In this document: positions 7,339-15,703 of the stretch, piece by piece
How positions within the stretch are numbered: the first letter of the stretch is position 1
Layout: each line of letters starts with the position of its first letter
NCBI RefSeq assembly: GCF_004364585.1
Contig: NZ_SOAN01000012.1
Span: 1-51,006, forward strand
DNA from: Nesterenkonia aurantiaca
Lineage (GTDB): Bacteria > Actinomycetota > Actinomycetes > Actinomycetales > Micrococcaceae
Reading direction: 5' to 3'
DNA: 51,006 nucleotides
Translations under genes and position numbers: made by a program
The notes under the pieces: model-generated
Told to the model about the DNA's origin: nothing
The model's database searches: none
What the model saw: only the letters and a program-made list of their open reading frames with translations

Positions 7339-8139
7339 ATGTCTCTGTCCTCCCCCGCAACCCCCACGATCCGTCCACGAAGAAACACCCTGCTGCCGCT
7401 GTTCGTGATCCTCATCGCGGCCGCGCTGATCGGCTTCGTGATCTGGCAGAACGCCGCCGATGACGCGCCCGAATCCACGCAGGACGCCGTGGGACAGGAC
7501 ACTGCCGAGCCAGATGCTCCCGGCCCAGATTCTCAGGCTGAAGGGCCGGTTGCGGTGCCTGAGGGTGGAGCCGAGCCTGAGCAGGAGGATATGAGTGACA
7601 TCGAGCGCCGGGATCCTGATGATCTTCTCTCCCTCGGCCCCGCGGACGCCCCCGTGGCGATGGTGATGTTCAGCGACGCCCAGTGTCCCTTCTGTGCCAC
7701 CTGGCACGAGCAGACCCTGCCCACCATGATGGAATACGTCGACGCGGGGGAGCTCCGCATCGAATGGCGGGATGTCAACGTCTTCGGCGAAGCCTCCGAG
7801 CGGGCAGCCCGGGCCACCTACGCCGCCGCGATGCAGGATGAATTCATGGAGTACCAGGGCCTGCTCTTCGCTGGTGGGGAAACTCGGCCTGAGGCCGGGC
7901 TCACGGAGCAAGGACTGGTCGACCTTGCTGAACAGGTGGGACTCGACACCGCGCAGTTCCAAGAGGACATGAACTCGCCGGAGGTCTCCGAGCAGATCGC
8001 CTCCAACGCCCAGGAAGGCCTCGACATCGGGGCCTACTCCACGCCTGCGTTCATCGTGGCAGGGGAACCGATCATAGGCGCCCAGCCCACCGAGGTGTTC
8101 GTCTCCGCGGTCGATGACGCTCTGGCCGAGGGCAACTGA
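7339..8139 (+). CDS. DsbA-like thioredoxin-fold oxidoreductase, membrane-anchored
   Basis: A 266-residue protein: an N-terminal anchor (about 17-36), an acidic Pro/Glu-rich linker (40-90), and a DsbA-type thioredoxin domain. The active site is Cys116-Pro-Phe-Cys119 (FSDAQCPFCATWH), and the cis-proline loop is YSTPAFIV near the C-terminus. CPFC favours an oxidase or isomerase role on the outside of the membrane. The ATG at 7339 is chosen because AGAAAGG lies just upstream. The stop overlaps the CcdA-like start (TGATG), so the two are translated together; CcdA would supply electrons to this or another extracytoplasmic thiol protein. Confidence 0.92.
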   Translation: MSLSSPATPTIRPRRNTLLPLFVILIAAALIGFVIWQNAADDAPESTQDAVGQDTAEPDAPGPDSQAEGPVAVPEGGAEPEQEDMSDIERRDPDDLLSLGPADAPVAMVMFSDAQCPFCATWHEQTLPTMMEYVDAGELRIEWRDVNVFGEASERAARATYAAAMQDEFMEYQGLLFAGGETRPEAGLTEQGLVDLAEQVGLDTAQFQEDMNSPEVSEQIASNAQEGLDIGAYSTPAFIVAGEPIIGAQPTEVFVSAVDDALAEGN

Positions 8140-9011
8140 TGGAGATCAGCCTGATCACCGCCTTCCTCGGCGGAATGCTGGCGCTGCTGAGTCCATGCAG
8201 CGCACTGCTGCTGCCGGCGTTCTTCGCCTCCACCATCGGGGCTCGCCTCACTCTGCTGGTCCACGGAGGCACCTTCTATCTGGGTCTGGTCCTCACGCTG
8301 GTCCCCCTGGGACTGGGTCTGGGCGCGGTCGGGACGTTGTTCATCGACCACCGTCAGGCACTGATCGCCGCGACCTCCGGACTCCTGATCCTGCTGGGCC
8401 TGGCCCAGATGCTCGGCTGGGGCTTCGACTTCTCCAAGGCGCTTCCCGGGACTCATCGGCTGCAGCAACGGGCCCACAGCGAGAAGGGTCTGATCCGGAC
8501 ATTCCTGCTCGGCGCCGCCAGTGGCGTGGCCGGGTTCTGCGCGGGGCCGATCCTGGGGGCCATCCTCACCCTGGCGGTGGCCCAGGGAAGCATCCCGCAG
8601 GCGGGCCTGATGCTTGCCGTCTATGCCGCCGGAATGGTCCTGCCGCTGATGATCCTTGCCGCACTGTGGGGACGCATCGGCCCCAGGTCCATGAAGCTTC
8701 TCCGCGGACGCGGCTTCACCCTCTTCCGCCGCGAGCTCCACACCACCTCGGTCCTTGCCGGCGCGCTGATCCTCGGCGTCGGCGTCCTGTTCTGGACCAC
8801 CAACGGCCTTCTCACCGCTCCCTCCCTGGTCCCCAGCGGGACCCAGGGGTCGCTGCAGACGATGGCCTCCTCGGCGGCTGGTCCGGTCGCAGACGTTCTC
8901 CTGATCCTGGGGAGCTCCGCGGCGCTGCTGCTCATCTGGACGCTGACCCGGCGCCGGACCGGCCGCACCGCTGACCGCGCAGACCTCCCGGGGAAGGAGT
9001 CTCCTCGATGA
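8139..9011 (+). CDS. CcdA/DsbD-type cytochrome c biogenesis transmembrane protein
   Basis: A 290-residue polytopic protein with about six helices. The paired membrane cysteines of the family are Cys20 (LALLSPCSALLLPAFF) and Cys134 (GVAGFCAGPILGAIL), which carry electrons from cytosolic thioredoxin to exported thiol proteins. The SPC-SALLLPA motif matches the CcdA family, although the usual SPCxLPLxP is modified. A charged C-terminal tail follows the last helix. It overlaps both neighbours by 1-4 bases, so DsbA-like, CcdA-like and lipoprotein genes form one translational unit. Confidence 0.9.
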   Translation: MEISLITAFLGGMLALLSPCSALLLPAFFASTIGARLTLLVHGGTFYLGLVLTLVPLGLGLGAVGTLFIDHRQALIAATSGLLILLGLAQMLGWGFDFSKALPGTHRLQQRAHSEKGLIRTFLLGAASGVAGFCAGPILGAILTLAVAQGSIPQAGLMLAVYAAGMVLPLMILAALWGRIGPRSMKLLRGRGFTLFRRELHTTSVLAGALILGVGVLFWTTNGLLTAPSLVPSGTQGSLQTMASSAAGPVADVLLILGSSAALLLIWTLTRRRTGRTADRADLPGKESPR

Positions 9012-10273
9012 GCGCCGAACCACCTGCTCTCCTGCTCCTCCGAGGAGGCGTGGTCTTGGGCGTCCTGGGACTGACCTTGGGAGCCTGTGCGGCGCCACCA
9101 GATCAGGATCCCTCCGCCGAGGCCGAGTCGACCCATTCACCGGGCTCCCTCGACCCCGACCCGGTCCCGGTCCAGTCACCGGCCGAGGAGGTGGACTTGG
9201 ACGCGATCCGGCTTCCCGTGCACCTGACCGACCTCGTCAGCGTCGACCCCGGGTGGGACACTCCTCCTCAGGTCCACGACGGCGTCTTCCTGGGCCCCAG
9301 AGAAGAGGAGGGCAGACTGGTGTTCAGCGCCGTGTCCGCCGATGGGACCCTGCTGTGGACTGCGCAGCGTCCGCTGAGCTGCACCGGATTTGCACTCACG
9401 AGTGCCGGTGACCGGGCTCTGGCGGTACTCACCGATGTGGACCCCGAGAACTCCCCAGATGACACCTCGATCACCACCACCGCGACCGCCTATGATCTGC
9501 ACACCGGGGAACCCGTCTGGGGTCCCGTAGAAGTCCCGGGGCCACATCAGGGACCCGGTCTGGTCTTCGCCGAACCTCACGAGGAACCGATGGGCGGAAC
9601 CGATCAGCGCGTCGCCCTCGATCCCGAGACCGGTGAACGCATCCCCGACCGCGGCCATGTCGTCGGGGAGTTCTTCGGAATCACGGTCACCGCCCGCGAT
9701 GGAGAGTTCATCGCCAGCGGCAGCGAGGGTCAGCTGTGGCGCGCGCCCTCCTCCAACACCTCGACCACTCCTGACCCAGAGGCCCCCGTCAGCCCTGCGA
9801 CGAACCGGCTTCCGCCTGGGACGGCACTCATCGGCTCTTCCGCGGCTGGCTACGATCTCTGGGACCTCACCGGCGGCGAGCTCCTGGCGGAGGGGATTCA
9901 GGACGCCATGTTTGACCTGATGTCCGAGACCTGGGTCGCGATCCGCGAGGATGAACTCGCCGGATTCGACGCCGCGGGTGGGCAGCTCTGGTCCCTGGGC
10001 CTCGATGCTGAACCCGAGATCCTCGGCGTGGGCGGGGTCATGGCATATGTCCTTGCCGACGGAGAGCACCTCGACATCTACAACGTGGTCACCGGCAACA
10101 CGGCCCGGATCTACGATCCGCTCGACGACGGCGCCACGGCCATCCCTTTGGCATTCACAGACACCGGCGCCACAGTCGTCGATACGGGGACCGAGCTGGT
10201 TCTGGTGACCGACGAGCCAGGTCCTCCGGAAGATGCTGCGGCAGAGAGCGAACTCTCCGATGAGAGACCATAG
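9008..10273 (+). CDS. Lipoprotein with PQQ-like beta-propeller repeats
   Basis: A 421-residue exported protein. The lipobox LGAC puts the lipidated residue at Cys27, followed by an acidic linker to about residue 60. The rest looks like a beta-propeller: recurring short blades with hydrophobic-Trp patterns such as GTLLWTAQRP, YDLHTGEPVWGPV, DLWDLTGGELL and FDAAGGQLWSLGL, typical of PQQ-like (WD-like) domains. It has no visible catalytic site. The start overlaps the CcdA-like stop (ATGA), so it likely works outside the membrane with the DsbA/CcdA pair, perhaps as a sensor or scaffold. Its exact function is unknown. Confidence 0.8.
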   Translation: MSAEPPALLLLRGGVVLGVLGLTLGACAAPPDQDPSAEAESTHSPGSLDPDPVPVQSPAEEVDLDAIRLPVHLTDLVSVDPGWDTPPQVHDGVFLGPREEEGRLVFSAVSADGTLLWTAQRPLSCTGFALTSAGDRALAVLTDVDPENSPDDTSITTTATAYDLHTGEPVWGPVEVPGPHQGPGLVFAEPHEEPMGGTDQRVALDPETGERIPDRGHVVGEFFGITVTARDGEFIASGSEGQLWRAPSSNTSTTPDPEAPVSPATNRLPPGTALIGSSAAGYDLWDLTGGELLAEGIQDAMFDLMSETWVAIREDELAGFDAAGGQLWSLGLDAEPEILGVGGVMAYVLADGEHLDIYNVVTGNTARIYDPLDDGATAIPLAFTDTGATVVDTGTELVLVTDEPGPPEDAAAESELSDERP

Positions 10274-10300
10274 AGAATTCAACCGAGGAGAGGTGCCACC

Positions 10301-10930
10301 GTGAGTGATGACAGCCCGAAGGACTTCTGGGAGAGCCGCTACGCGGACTCGGAGCGGATCTGGTCCGGTCGGGTCAACTCCACAATGAGCTCATTGGTCG
10401 CTGACCTGCCTGCAGGACGCGCGCTGGACCTGGGCTGCGGGGAAGGCGCTGACGTGCTCTGGCTGGCAGCTCGAGGGTGGCAGGCGATGGGCATAGACAT
10501 CTCAGCCACCGCTGTGGCGCGCGGGCAGGCCCAGGCCGAGACGCGTGACCTGGGAGCCGGCGGCGCTACGTTCCGCTCCGCAGACCTCCCGGAAGGCATG
10601 CCAGAGGGACCGTTCGATCTGATCAGTGCCTCCTTCCTGCAGTCCCCGGTGGCGCTGGACCGGCAGCGGATCCTGCAGGCGGCGGCCGATCGGGTCGCGG
10701 TGGGCGGCCACCTGACGCTGGTCTCCCATGCGACCGCGCCGCCGTGGTCAACACACCGGCACGGACCTGACGAGATGCCCACCCTCAAGGGCGACCTGTC
10801 CGCCCTGGTGCCCCGGGACGCCTGGCAGATACAGGTCGGTGAGCTGCGGGAACGGTCTGCGAGGGGACCGCATGGTGAAGACGCCACCCTCAAAGATCTG
10901 GTCATCCTGGCCAAGCGGTTGCACAGATGA
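10301..10930 (+). CDS. Class I SAM-dependent methyltransferase
   Basis: A 209-residue cytosolic Rossmann-fold methyltransferase. Motif I is ALDLGCGEGADVLWLA (about residues 44-59); motif II is MGIDISATAVARGQ; the acidic SAM-ribose region and the FDLISASFLQSP motif follow. The N-terminus FWESRYADSERIWSGRVNSTM is typical of the TehB/thiopurine-methyltransferase-like group, which act on small thiols, selenium or tellurium compounds. A GAGGAG-containing site precedes the GTG at 10301. It follows the lipoprotein by 27 bases and could be read through from the redox operon; a role in detoxification would fit but is not shown. Confidence 0.87.
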   Translation: MSDDSPKDFWESRYADSERIWSGRVNSTMSSLVADLPAGRALDLGCGEGADVLWLAARGWQAMGIDISATAVARGQAQAETRDLGAGGATFRSADLPEGMPEGPFDLISASFLQSPVALDRQRILQAAADRVAVGGHLTLVSHATAPPWSTHRHGPDEMPTLKGDLSALVPRDAWQIQVGELRERSARGPHGEDATLKDLVILAKRLHR

Positions 10931-10992
10931 ACTAGTCTGGTGCTTCAATCCAGCTCAGAGGCGGGCCCATACCGCTGAACAGGGGGGCGTGA

Positions 10993-11226
10993 ATGACGCA
11001 CCGGGAGAAGGACGTCTTGCTGGGGGCCACCTTCGGCCTGGCCGTGCTGGTGGTCTCGGAAGCGGTGCGCCATCTGCTCGGGCACGACCGGTCCTTGGGC
11101 GAGATGGCATGGAGCCTGTGGATCATCCCGTTCGGCGCGATCATGTGGAGCATCGGCGGGTCGGCACGGAGGAGCAGAGCCCTCACTCCCCCGGACGGGG
11201 CAGAGGCCGGCAGGCCCTCGGCGTGA
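10993..11226 (+). CDS. Small two-helix membrane protein
   Basis: A 77-residue protein with two predicted helices (about 8-26 and 38-56) and a short Arg/Pro-rich tail. I do not recognise a family. The ATG at 10993 is the first start in the frame; AGGGGGGC lies upstream. Its stop overlaps the GTG of the next gene (GTGA, 11223-11226), so the two are translationally coupled and probably work together. Confidence 0.6.
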   Translation: MTHREKDVLLGATFGLAVLVVSEAVRHLLGHDRSLGEMAWSLWIIPFGAIMWSIGGSARRSRALTPPDGAEAGRPSA

Positions 11227-11564
11227 CGGCGCTGGTGTTCGGAATCGTACTGATCAGCGCCGGTGTGCTGACCACGCTGCTGGCGTTCGCGTGTCGTCGA
11301 GGAACGCTGCCACTGAATGCGTTCGTGGGCATCCGTATCCCGTCCACTACCGCCGATGCCGAGACCTGGGTTCGCGCGCACCGCGCGGCCTGGCGCTGGA
11401 TTGCCATCGCCGGAGCAGGTCCGGTGTTCTCTGGGACGCTTCTCCTCTTTCAAGGCGACGAAAGCGGACTCGCCGTGATCGCCGGGACGCTCTGGCTGCT
11501 GGGCTTCATCATCGGCGCGTCGGTCGTCGCCTCCCAGGCCGCTGCGAACGACGGATCCGCCTGA
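11223..11564 (+). CDS. SdpI-family membrane protein
   Basis: A 113-residue protein with three helices (about 3-23, 55-75 and 84-105). The SdpI/YhfL signature is GTLPLNAFVGIRIPSTTADAETWVRAHRAAWRW between helices 1 and 2: the 'N-x-x-x-G-I-R-x-P' loop followed by W-x-x-x-H. In Bacillus, SdpI gives immunity to the SdpC toxin, but most actinobacterial relatives are of unknown role. GTG start at 11223 overlaps the previous stop. Confidence 0.8.
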   Translation: MTALVFGIVLISAGVLTTLLAFACRRGTLPLNAFVGIRIPSTTADAETWVRAHRAAWRWIAIAGAGPVFSGTLLLFQGDESGLAVIAGTLWLLGFIIGASVVASQAAANDGSA

Positions 11565-11649
11565 ACGGTCCGGGCGTCGCCCTCTTCGCCGGGCTCGCAT
11601 CAACTGCCCACGCGCACCATGGCGCGACGGCGCACCCGCGATAGCCACC

Positions 11650-12426
11650 TCACCCGGGTGTCGGCAGGGTGAGGATCTCGGCTCCGTCCTCGGTGATCGC
11701 GATGGTGTGCTCGCTGTGTGCGGTGCGGGATCCAGTGGCGCTGCGCAGCGTCCAGCCGTCGGCGTCGGTGCGCAGCGCATCGGTGTCAGCCATGACCCAG
11801 GGCTCCAGGGCGAGCAGCAGTCCGGGCTGCAGCTCATATCCGCGACCGGGTCGCCCGGTGTTCACGATGTGCGGGTCCTGGTGCATGGTCGATCCCACTC
11901 CGTGCCCGCCGAACTGGGTGTTGATCGGGTACCCAGCATCGCGCAGGACCGTGCCGATCGCGTGCGAGAGATCCCCGATCCGAGCCCCCGGGCCCGCGGC
12001 GGCGATTCCCGCCGCCAGCGCCCGTTCGGTGGCCTCGATCATCGCCACGCTGTCGGGCTGCGGCGAGTCCCCCACCACAAAGCTGATCGCCGAGTCCGCG
12101 ACGACCCCGTCCAAGGACACTGCAAGGTCAAGGGTCAGCAGGTCGCCGTCGGCCAGGGCGTAGTCATGAGGCTTGCCGTGGAGCACCGCGTCGTTCACCG
12201 AGGTGCAGATGTAGTGGCCGAACGGTCCCCGTCCGAAGGATGGCTCGTAGGCCACATAGCAGGAGGTGGCCCGTGCCTCGAAGATCATCTCCTTGGTCCA
12301 GGCGTTGATCTCCAGCAGGTTCGTCCCCACCACGGCGCGGCGCTTCATGGTCTGCAGAATGTCAGCGACCAGCGCGCCGGTGACCCGGCCGCGAGCCACC
12401 CCTGCGGGGTTGAGAATCTCGATCAT
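11650..12426 (-). CDS. map: Type I methionine aminopeptidase
   Basis: A 258-residue cytosolic enzyme that removes the initiator methionine from nascent proteins. The pita-bread metal ligands are recognisable: LLTLDLAVSLDGVVADSAISF holds the two Asp, GGHGVGSTMHQDPHI the His, and LALEPWVM and SEHTIAIT the two Glu positions (the last within HSEHTIAITEDG). The Asp and His blocks match type I enzymes without the SH3-like N-terminal extension. The ATG at 12426 overlaps the stop of the small upstream membrane protein. It is not next to secY/adk, where the housekeeping copy usually lies, so this may be a second MAP. Confidence 0.93.
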   Translation of the reverse strand: MIEILNPAGVARGRVTGALVADILQTMKRRAVVGTNLLEINAWTKEMIFEARATSCYVAYEPSFGRGPFGHYICTSVNDAVLHGKPHDYALADGDLLTLDLAVSLDGVVADSAISFVVGDSPQPDSVAMIEATERALAAGIAAAGPGARIGDLSHAIGTVLRDAGYPINTQFGGHGVGSTMHQDPHIVNTGRPGRGYELQPGLLLALEPWVMADTDALRTDADGWTLRSATGSRTAHSEHTIAITEDGAEILTLPTPG

Positions 12427-12734
12427 GAGCCACCCTCGGAGGCTGCCGCGACCCGGCGATTATGCAGATAATTGCGCAGGCACCCCGGGAGCGCGCCCAG
12501 CACGATGAAGAACGGACCCGCGGCGCGACCATAGGCGTCGCTGAACACCCAGGCACTGGCCAAGAACAGGATGAAGGCCAGGAGCCGCAGCACCGCGACC
12601 TGAGGAGGGTTGTTCGGCGGCCTGCCGAAGAAGAACGGCAGTCGAGTGTCAGGATTCACACTCCGGAGCATGTCGAAGGACGCGGTGAACAGCACCGCGG
12701 CTATGACCCACAGAATGATCGCGATTAGCTCCAT
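12423..12734 (-). CDS. Small membrane protein coupled to map
   Basis: A 103-residue protein with three likely helices (about 2-20, 42-60 and 64-85), ending in a short basic/Ser tail. Between helices 1 and 2 is MLRSVNPDTRLPFFFGRPPNNPP, conserved-looking but not a motif I know. The ATG at 12734 is chosen because upstream sequence in the same frame is low-complexity and the coding part starts with a membrane helix. It overlaps the map start by four bases (ATGA). Function unknown. Confidence 0.6.
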   Translation of the reverse strand: MELIAIILWVIAAVLFTASFDMLRSVNPDTRLPFFFGRPPNNPPQVAVLRLLAFILFLASAWVFSDAYGRAAGPFFIVLGALPGCLRNYLHNRRVAAASEGGS

Positions 12735-12855
12735 CGGATCATTCCATCGCCCCAGGTTGCCTGAGTCAATCCTCACGTCAGTCCGAGCAGCTGCGGCCGC
12801 ACTCGTAGAGTAGCGGGATGGAATACACCGCAGCACCTATGGAGGTCCGCAGACC

Positions 12856-13608
12856 GTGAGCAGCCGACCCAAGCGCGCACCCGCGCAACAGGCTGAGCGG
12901 GAGAACGCCGCAGAACGCCTCGCAGCACGGCTGGATCGTCCCATGGGCATGCTCGGCATCCTGTTCCTGTTCGTCTTTCTGGGTCAGATGCTCGTCACGG
13001 AGCCGGGTTGGAGCCGCGCGTTGAGCGCCGCCGGCTGGATATTCTGGTCCGTCTTCGTCGCGGAGTTCCTGCTGCGCGCCTACGTCGCCGGGTTCCAGAA
13101 GGCGTTCTGGCGACGCAACTGGTGGCAGGTGATCTTCCTCCTGGTGCCGTTCCTGCGGTTCGTCCGGGCGCTGCAGGCCGTACGGGTGCTCCGCCTGACG
13201 CGGGTCGCCCGGGTGGGCGGGATTCTCTCTGCCGGGGTCCGCGGCTCCCGGTCCGCCGGACGGCTGCTCACCAGCCGCATCGGCTGGCTGGCGGCTGTGA
13301 CCGCCGTCGTCGTGCTGGCCGCGAGCCAGCTGCTCTACGCCTTTGAATCCCACAGCGACTACACCAGTGCGCTCTATGAGGCGGCCCTGGCGACCGTCAC
13401 CGGCACTGGGATCAGCACCCAGGACCCTTTCTCGAAGGTGGTCCAGCTGGTGCTCGCGGTGTACTCCGTGGGCGTGTTCGCGACGCTCGCCGGTTCCGTC
13501 GGCGCGTACTTCCTGCGCGGTGAGGCGCCGGTGCTTCCTTCGACCCAGGAGGAGCCAGCCGCTGACGAACAGGGCTCGACCGAGCTCAGCGACGCGGAGT
13601 TCCGCTGA
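12856..13608 (+). CDS. Voltage-gated-like cation channel with an atypical filter
   Basis: A 250-residue membrane protein laid out like a single-subunit voltage-gated potassium channel. Helices at about 31-48 and 58-80 are S1-S3-like. The S4-like helix (about 98-122) has Arg at 101, 104, 110, 113, 116 and 119. S5 is about 143-162, the pore loop about 172-190, and S6 about 196-221. The filter reads ATVTGTGIST (179-188), not the potassium consensus TVGYG, so conductance is uncertain. The GTG at 12856 has GGAGG about ten bases before it. The gene ends in a 23-bp tail overlap with the SnoaL-like gene on the other strand. Confidence 0.8.
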   Translation: MSSRPKRAPAQQAERENAAERLAARLDRPMGMLGILFLFVFLGQMLVTEPGWSRALSAAGWIFWSVFVAEFLLRAYVAGFQKAFWRRNWWQVIFLLVPFLRFVRALQAVRVLRLTRVARVGGILSAGVRGSRSAGRLLTSRIGWLAAVTAVVVLAASQLLYAFESHSDYTSALYEAALATVTGTGISTQDPFSKVVQLVLAVYSVGVFATLAGSVGAYFLRGEAPVLPSTQEEPAADEQGSTELSDAEFR

Positions 13609-14104
13609 GGTCCTGGTAGGCCGTGGGTTCGAGCGATTCGCCGGAGGCCCTCAACGTCTCGGCCCCCGGCACACGATCGGTGTTCTGCGCGCTCACAGCG
13701 AGCCAATTGCCGTCGCCGTTCTCTGGGGCTTGACGCTGGAGGGTGAAGCTGATCACCCCCTGCCGGGGGCCCGGGCTTGTATCCGGGGCTTCCCGGGGCG
13801 CGGGGGTCTGACCGGTGAGCGTCCACAGCGCATGAACGACGGCGACACTCTCCCCCAGATCACGCACCCGGACCTGGTCGAGCTGCATCTGCGAGCCGCC
13901 GAAGATCTTCGCGAATCCGTATTCGTGGGCGGTGCGGATCCGTCTGCGATTGGTCCACCAGAGCCCCACCACGTTGACGAAGTCAGCGTCCTCGACGAAC
14001 AGCGCGGCCAGAGCCTCGGCGTCGGCCCTGTTCCAGGCCTCGGCGAAGCCTTCCGCGATGCCGCCGGGGGTGTTGATGCCGAGGTGCTTCCGGGTCATCA
14101 TCAT
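13586..14104 (-). CDS. SgcJ/EcaC-type SnoaL-like protein
   Basis: A protein of about 172 residues with a cystatin-like alpha+beta (NTF2/SnoaL) fold of the SgcJ/EcaC group: GIAEGFAEAWNRADAEALAALFVEDADFVNVVGLWW, then RRRIRTAHEYGFAKIFGGSQMQL and VRVRDLGESVAVVHALWTLTGQ. Named members act in enediyne or carotenoid-like pathways, but most are uncharacterised. The start is uncertain among three adjacent ATGs; 14104 is used because it overlaps the stop of the upstream SRAP gene (ATGA). No biosynthetic cluster surrounds it. Confidence 0.82.
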   Translation of the reverse strand: MMMTRKHLGINTPGGIAEGFAEAWNRADAEALAALFVEDADFVNVVGLWWTNRRRIRTAHEYGFAKIFGGSQMQLDQVRVRDLGESVAVVHALWTLTGQTPAPREAPDTSPGPRQGVISFTLQRQAPENGDGNWLAVSAQNTDRVPGAETLRASGESLEPTAYQDLSGTPRR

Positions 14105-14877
14105 TCCCACAAGGTGGGTGCGGGTTCGAGAAGCTGCGCTCCGTTGTTGCGCACATTGCCGACCGCAGGATCCACCTCGTAGATCTCCCAGGCGGAGGCG
14201 ACCTCGGTGATCTCGCCGCGCAGCTGTTCCAGCAGGACCTCCAGCTCCTCCGGGGTCTTCTCCCCCGGGTGGATCCAGGTCGCCGCGAACTCCGCCGTCA
14301 TGGCCAGCGGGATGCGGTCATGCAGCGCCCCGAGCTCGCTGAGCACGCCGTCCTCGGTAATCTCTGGGGATGGGCCGGTGAGGATGGTGCAGGACAGGAT
14401 CCAGGGGTCGGATTCACCGCGGGCCTCGGCCTCCTGGTCCTTCCACCACTCGTAGAGTCCGGCGAAGATCAGGGGGGAAGCATCGGCGGAACGGATCACG
14501 TGCGGCCGCTTCTTCGCTCCACCGGCTTTCCACTCGTAGTACGCCTCGGCGGGGACCGCGCAGCGCCGCGCCTTCGCCGCCGATCGGAAGCTGGGCTTGG
14601 ACGCCACCGTCTCGGAGCGGGCGTTGAAGGTGCGGGAGCTGAAGCTCATGTCCTTGGCCCAGACCGGCAGCAGCCCCCAGCGGGCTGGGTGGAGTTCACG
14701 CAGCGGCGCCCCAGAGTCGTCATAGCGCTCCACCAGGATCGGCACCGTAGAGGTCGGGGCGGTGTTCCAATTGGGCTTGAGTTCGAAGGCCGGTGGCTGA
14801 ACGGGTCCCAGGCGCGCCCGGTTCAAATCATCGGCCAGGTCACCGGTGTCCTTGGCCATGACATAGCGTCCACACAT
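14101..14877 (-). CDS. SRAP-domain protein (HMCES/YedK type), abasic-site DNA crosslinker
   Basis: A 258-residue cytosolic protein. Removal of Met1 exposes Cys2 (MCGRYVM), the residue that forms a thiazolidine link with abasic DNA in this family. Other conserved parts are NWNTAPTSTVPIL, LHPARWGLLPVWAKD, FNARSETVASKPSF, CAVPAEAYYEWK and LHDRIPLAM (His of the active site). It shields abasic sites in single-stranded DNA. The start at 14877 is fixed by the obligatory MCGR. It is coupled to the SnoaL-like gene by a 4-base overlap. Confidence 0.95.
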   Translation of the reverse strand: MCGRYVMAKDTGDLADDLNRARLGPVQPPAFELKPNWNTAPTSTVPILVERYDDSGAPLRELHPARWGLLPVWAKDMSFSSRTFNARSETVASKPSFRSAAKARRCAVPAEAYYEWKAGGAKKRPHVIRSADASPLIFAGLYEWWKDQEAEARGESDPWILSCTILTGPSPEITEDGVLSELGALHDRIPLAMTAEFAATWIHPGEKTPEELEVLLEQLRGEITEVASAWEIYEVDPAVGNVRNNGAQLLEPAPTLWE

Positions 14878-15009
14878 GGTCTGAGCTTGGCAGACGCGGG
14901 GGTGCAGGGCAATCGGCTTGGGCCCTGCAGTTCCGGCGCGACGCGGCCGTCTCACCCGTCCGCGCTGCACCGAGTCGGCGCGTCATCTTCCCGAGGATCC
15001 AGTACCTTG

Positions 15010-15258
15010 TCAGCGGTCGGGCCTCCGCTTGAGTCGGACGAAACCGGCAAGGGCCCCGAGGGCGAAGATTGCGAGCCAGACCAGGAAGACGTGTCCGCCT
15101 GACAGCCGGAGGTCCTCCGGAGCCAGCAGCATCCATCCGATGTGCAGGATTGCCGGGATGGCGACGAACGACTGCCACGTGGTCCAGAACTGCTGCTTCC
15201 GCGAGGCTCGTGTCTGGGAGTGTTCAAGGATCCTCAGTCCGAGCTGGACCAGGTCCAG
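15010..15258 (-). pseudogene. Remnant of a small membrane protein lacking a start codon
   Basis: On the minus strand an open frame ends with TGA at 15010-15012 and has clear coding bias: LDLVQLGLRILEHSQTRAS, KQQFWTTWQSFVAIPAILHIGWMLL, and GHVFLVWLAIFALGALAGFVRLKRRPDR. It has two likely helices and a basic end. No ATG or GTG lies upstream before an in-frame TGA at about 15270; only CTG codons exist (15258 and after). I therefore read it as a gene that has lost its 5' part, next to the inverted-repeat element. Alternatively it uses a CTG start. Confidence 0.5.
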
Positions 15259-15352
15259 GGGTGATGCTGGTCAGGTCAGGACCCCGCTGGGCGAGGCTTC
15301 ATCGGCGCAGCAGCAAGCTCGCGGATCGGATCGCGCGCCGTCGTTGAAGCAG

Positions 15353-15428
15353 TTTGTCGCATCGCTATGCCATGTCCCATCGATATTTCCGTCCATAGCG
15401 ATGGGACATGGCATAGCCGTGCGATAAA
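15353..15428. repeat. 76-bp inverted-repeat element, possibly an IS/MITE remnant
   Basis: The arms at 15353-15382 and 15399-15428 match at 27 of 30 positions after reverse complementing; both contain GCTATGCCATGTCCCATCG. The 16-base spacer adds CCATAG next to the right arm. It lies between the broken gene and the ATP-grasp gene, in a stretch (15259-15703) with no convincing coding region. Long near-perfect terminal repeats around almost no DNA suit a MITE, or two IS ends left after loss of the transposase. No target duplication is visible. Confidence 0.5.
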
Positions 15429-15703
15429 CGCCGGACAACGTTCAGCTCCAATGCAATTCTTCTCGCCGGTGCGCTGGCGCAACCATGGGGGCACTTGGGC
15501 GTCACAGAACTCCAGAGAAGCCCACGCGCATATACCTTTGAGACTGCGAAAAAAGCGGAGCAGCAGCATCTGACCTTCTAGAAACCGATGCTCCGACCAG
15601 CCCCAGGCAAGACCACGGCCCCTTTCACCACTGAATCGGTAGAAATCGACCAGCAGCCCTCCGAGCTGACTCATCACGACGCACGAAGAACTGGTATCCC
15701 TTC

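Noticed and set aside
15276-15677. 133-residue frame across the inverted repeats
   Set aside because: No family motif or consistent codon bias; part of it is simply the repeat translated.
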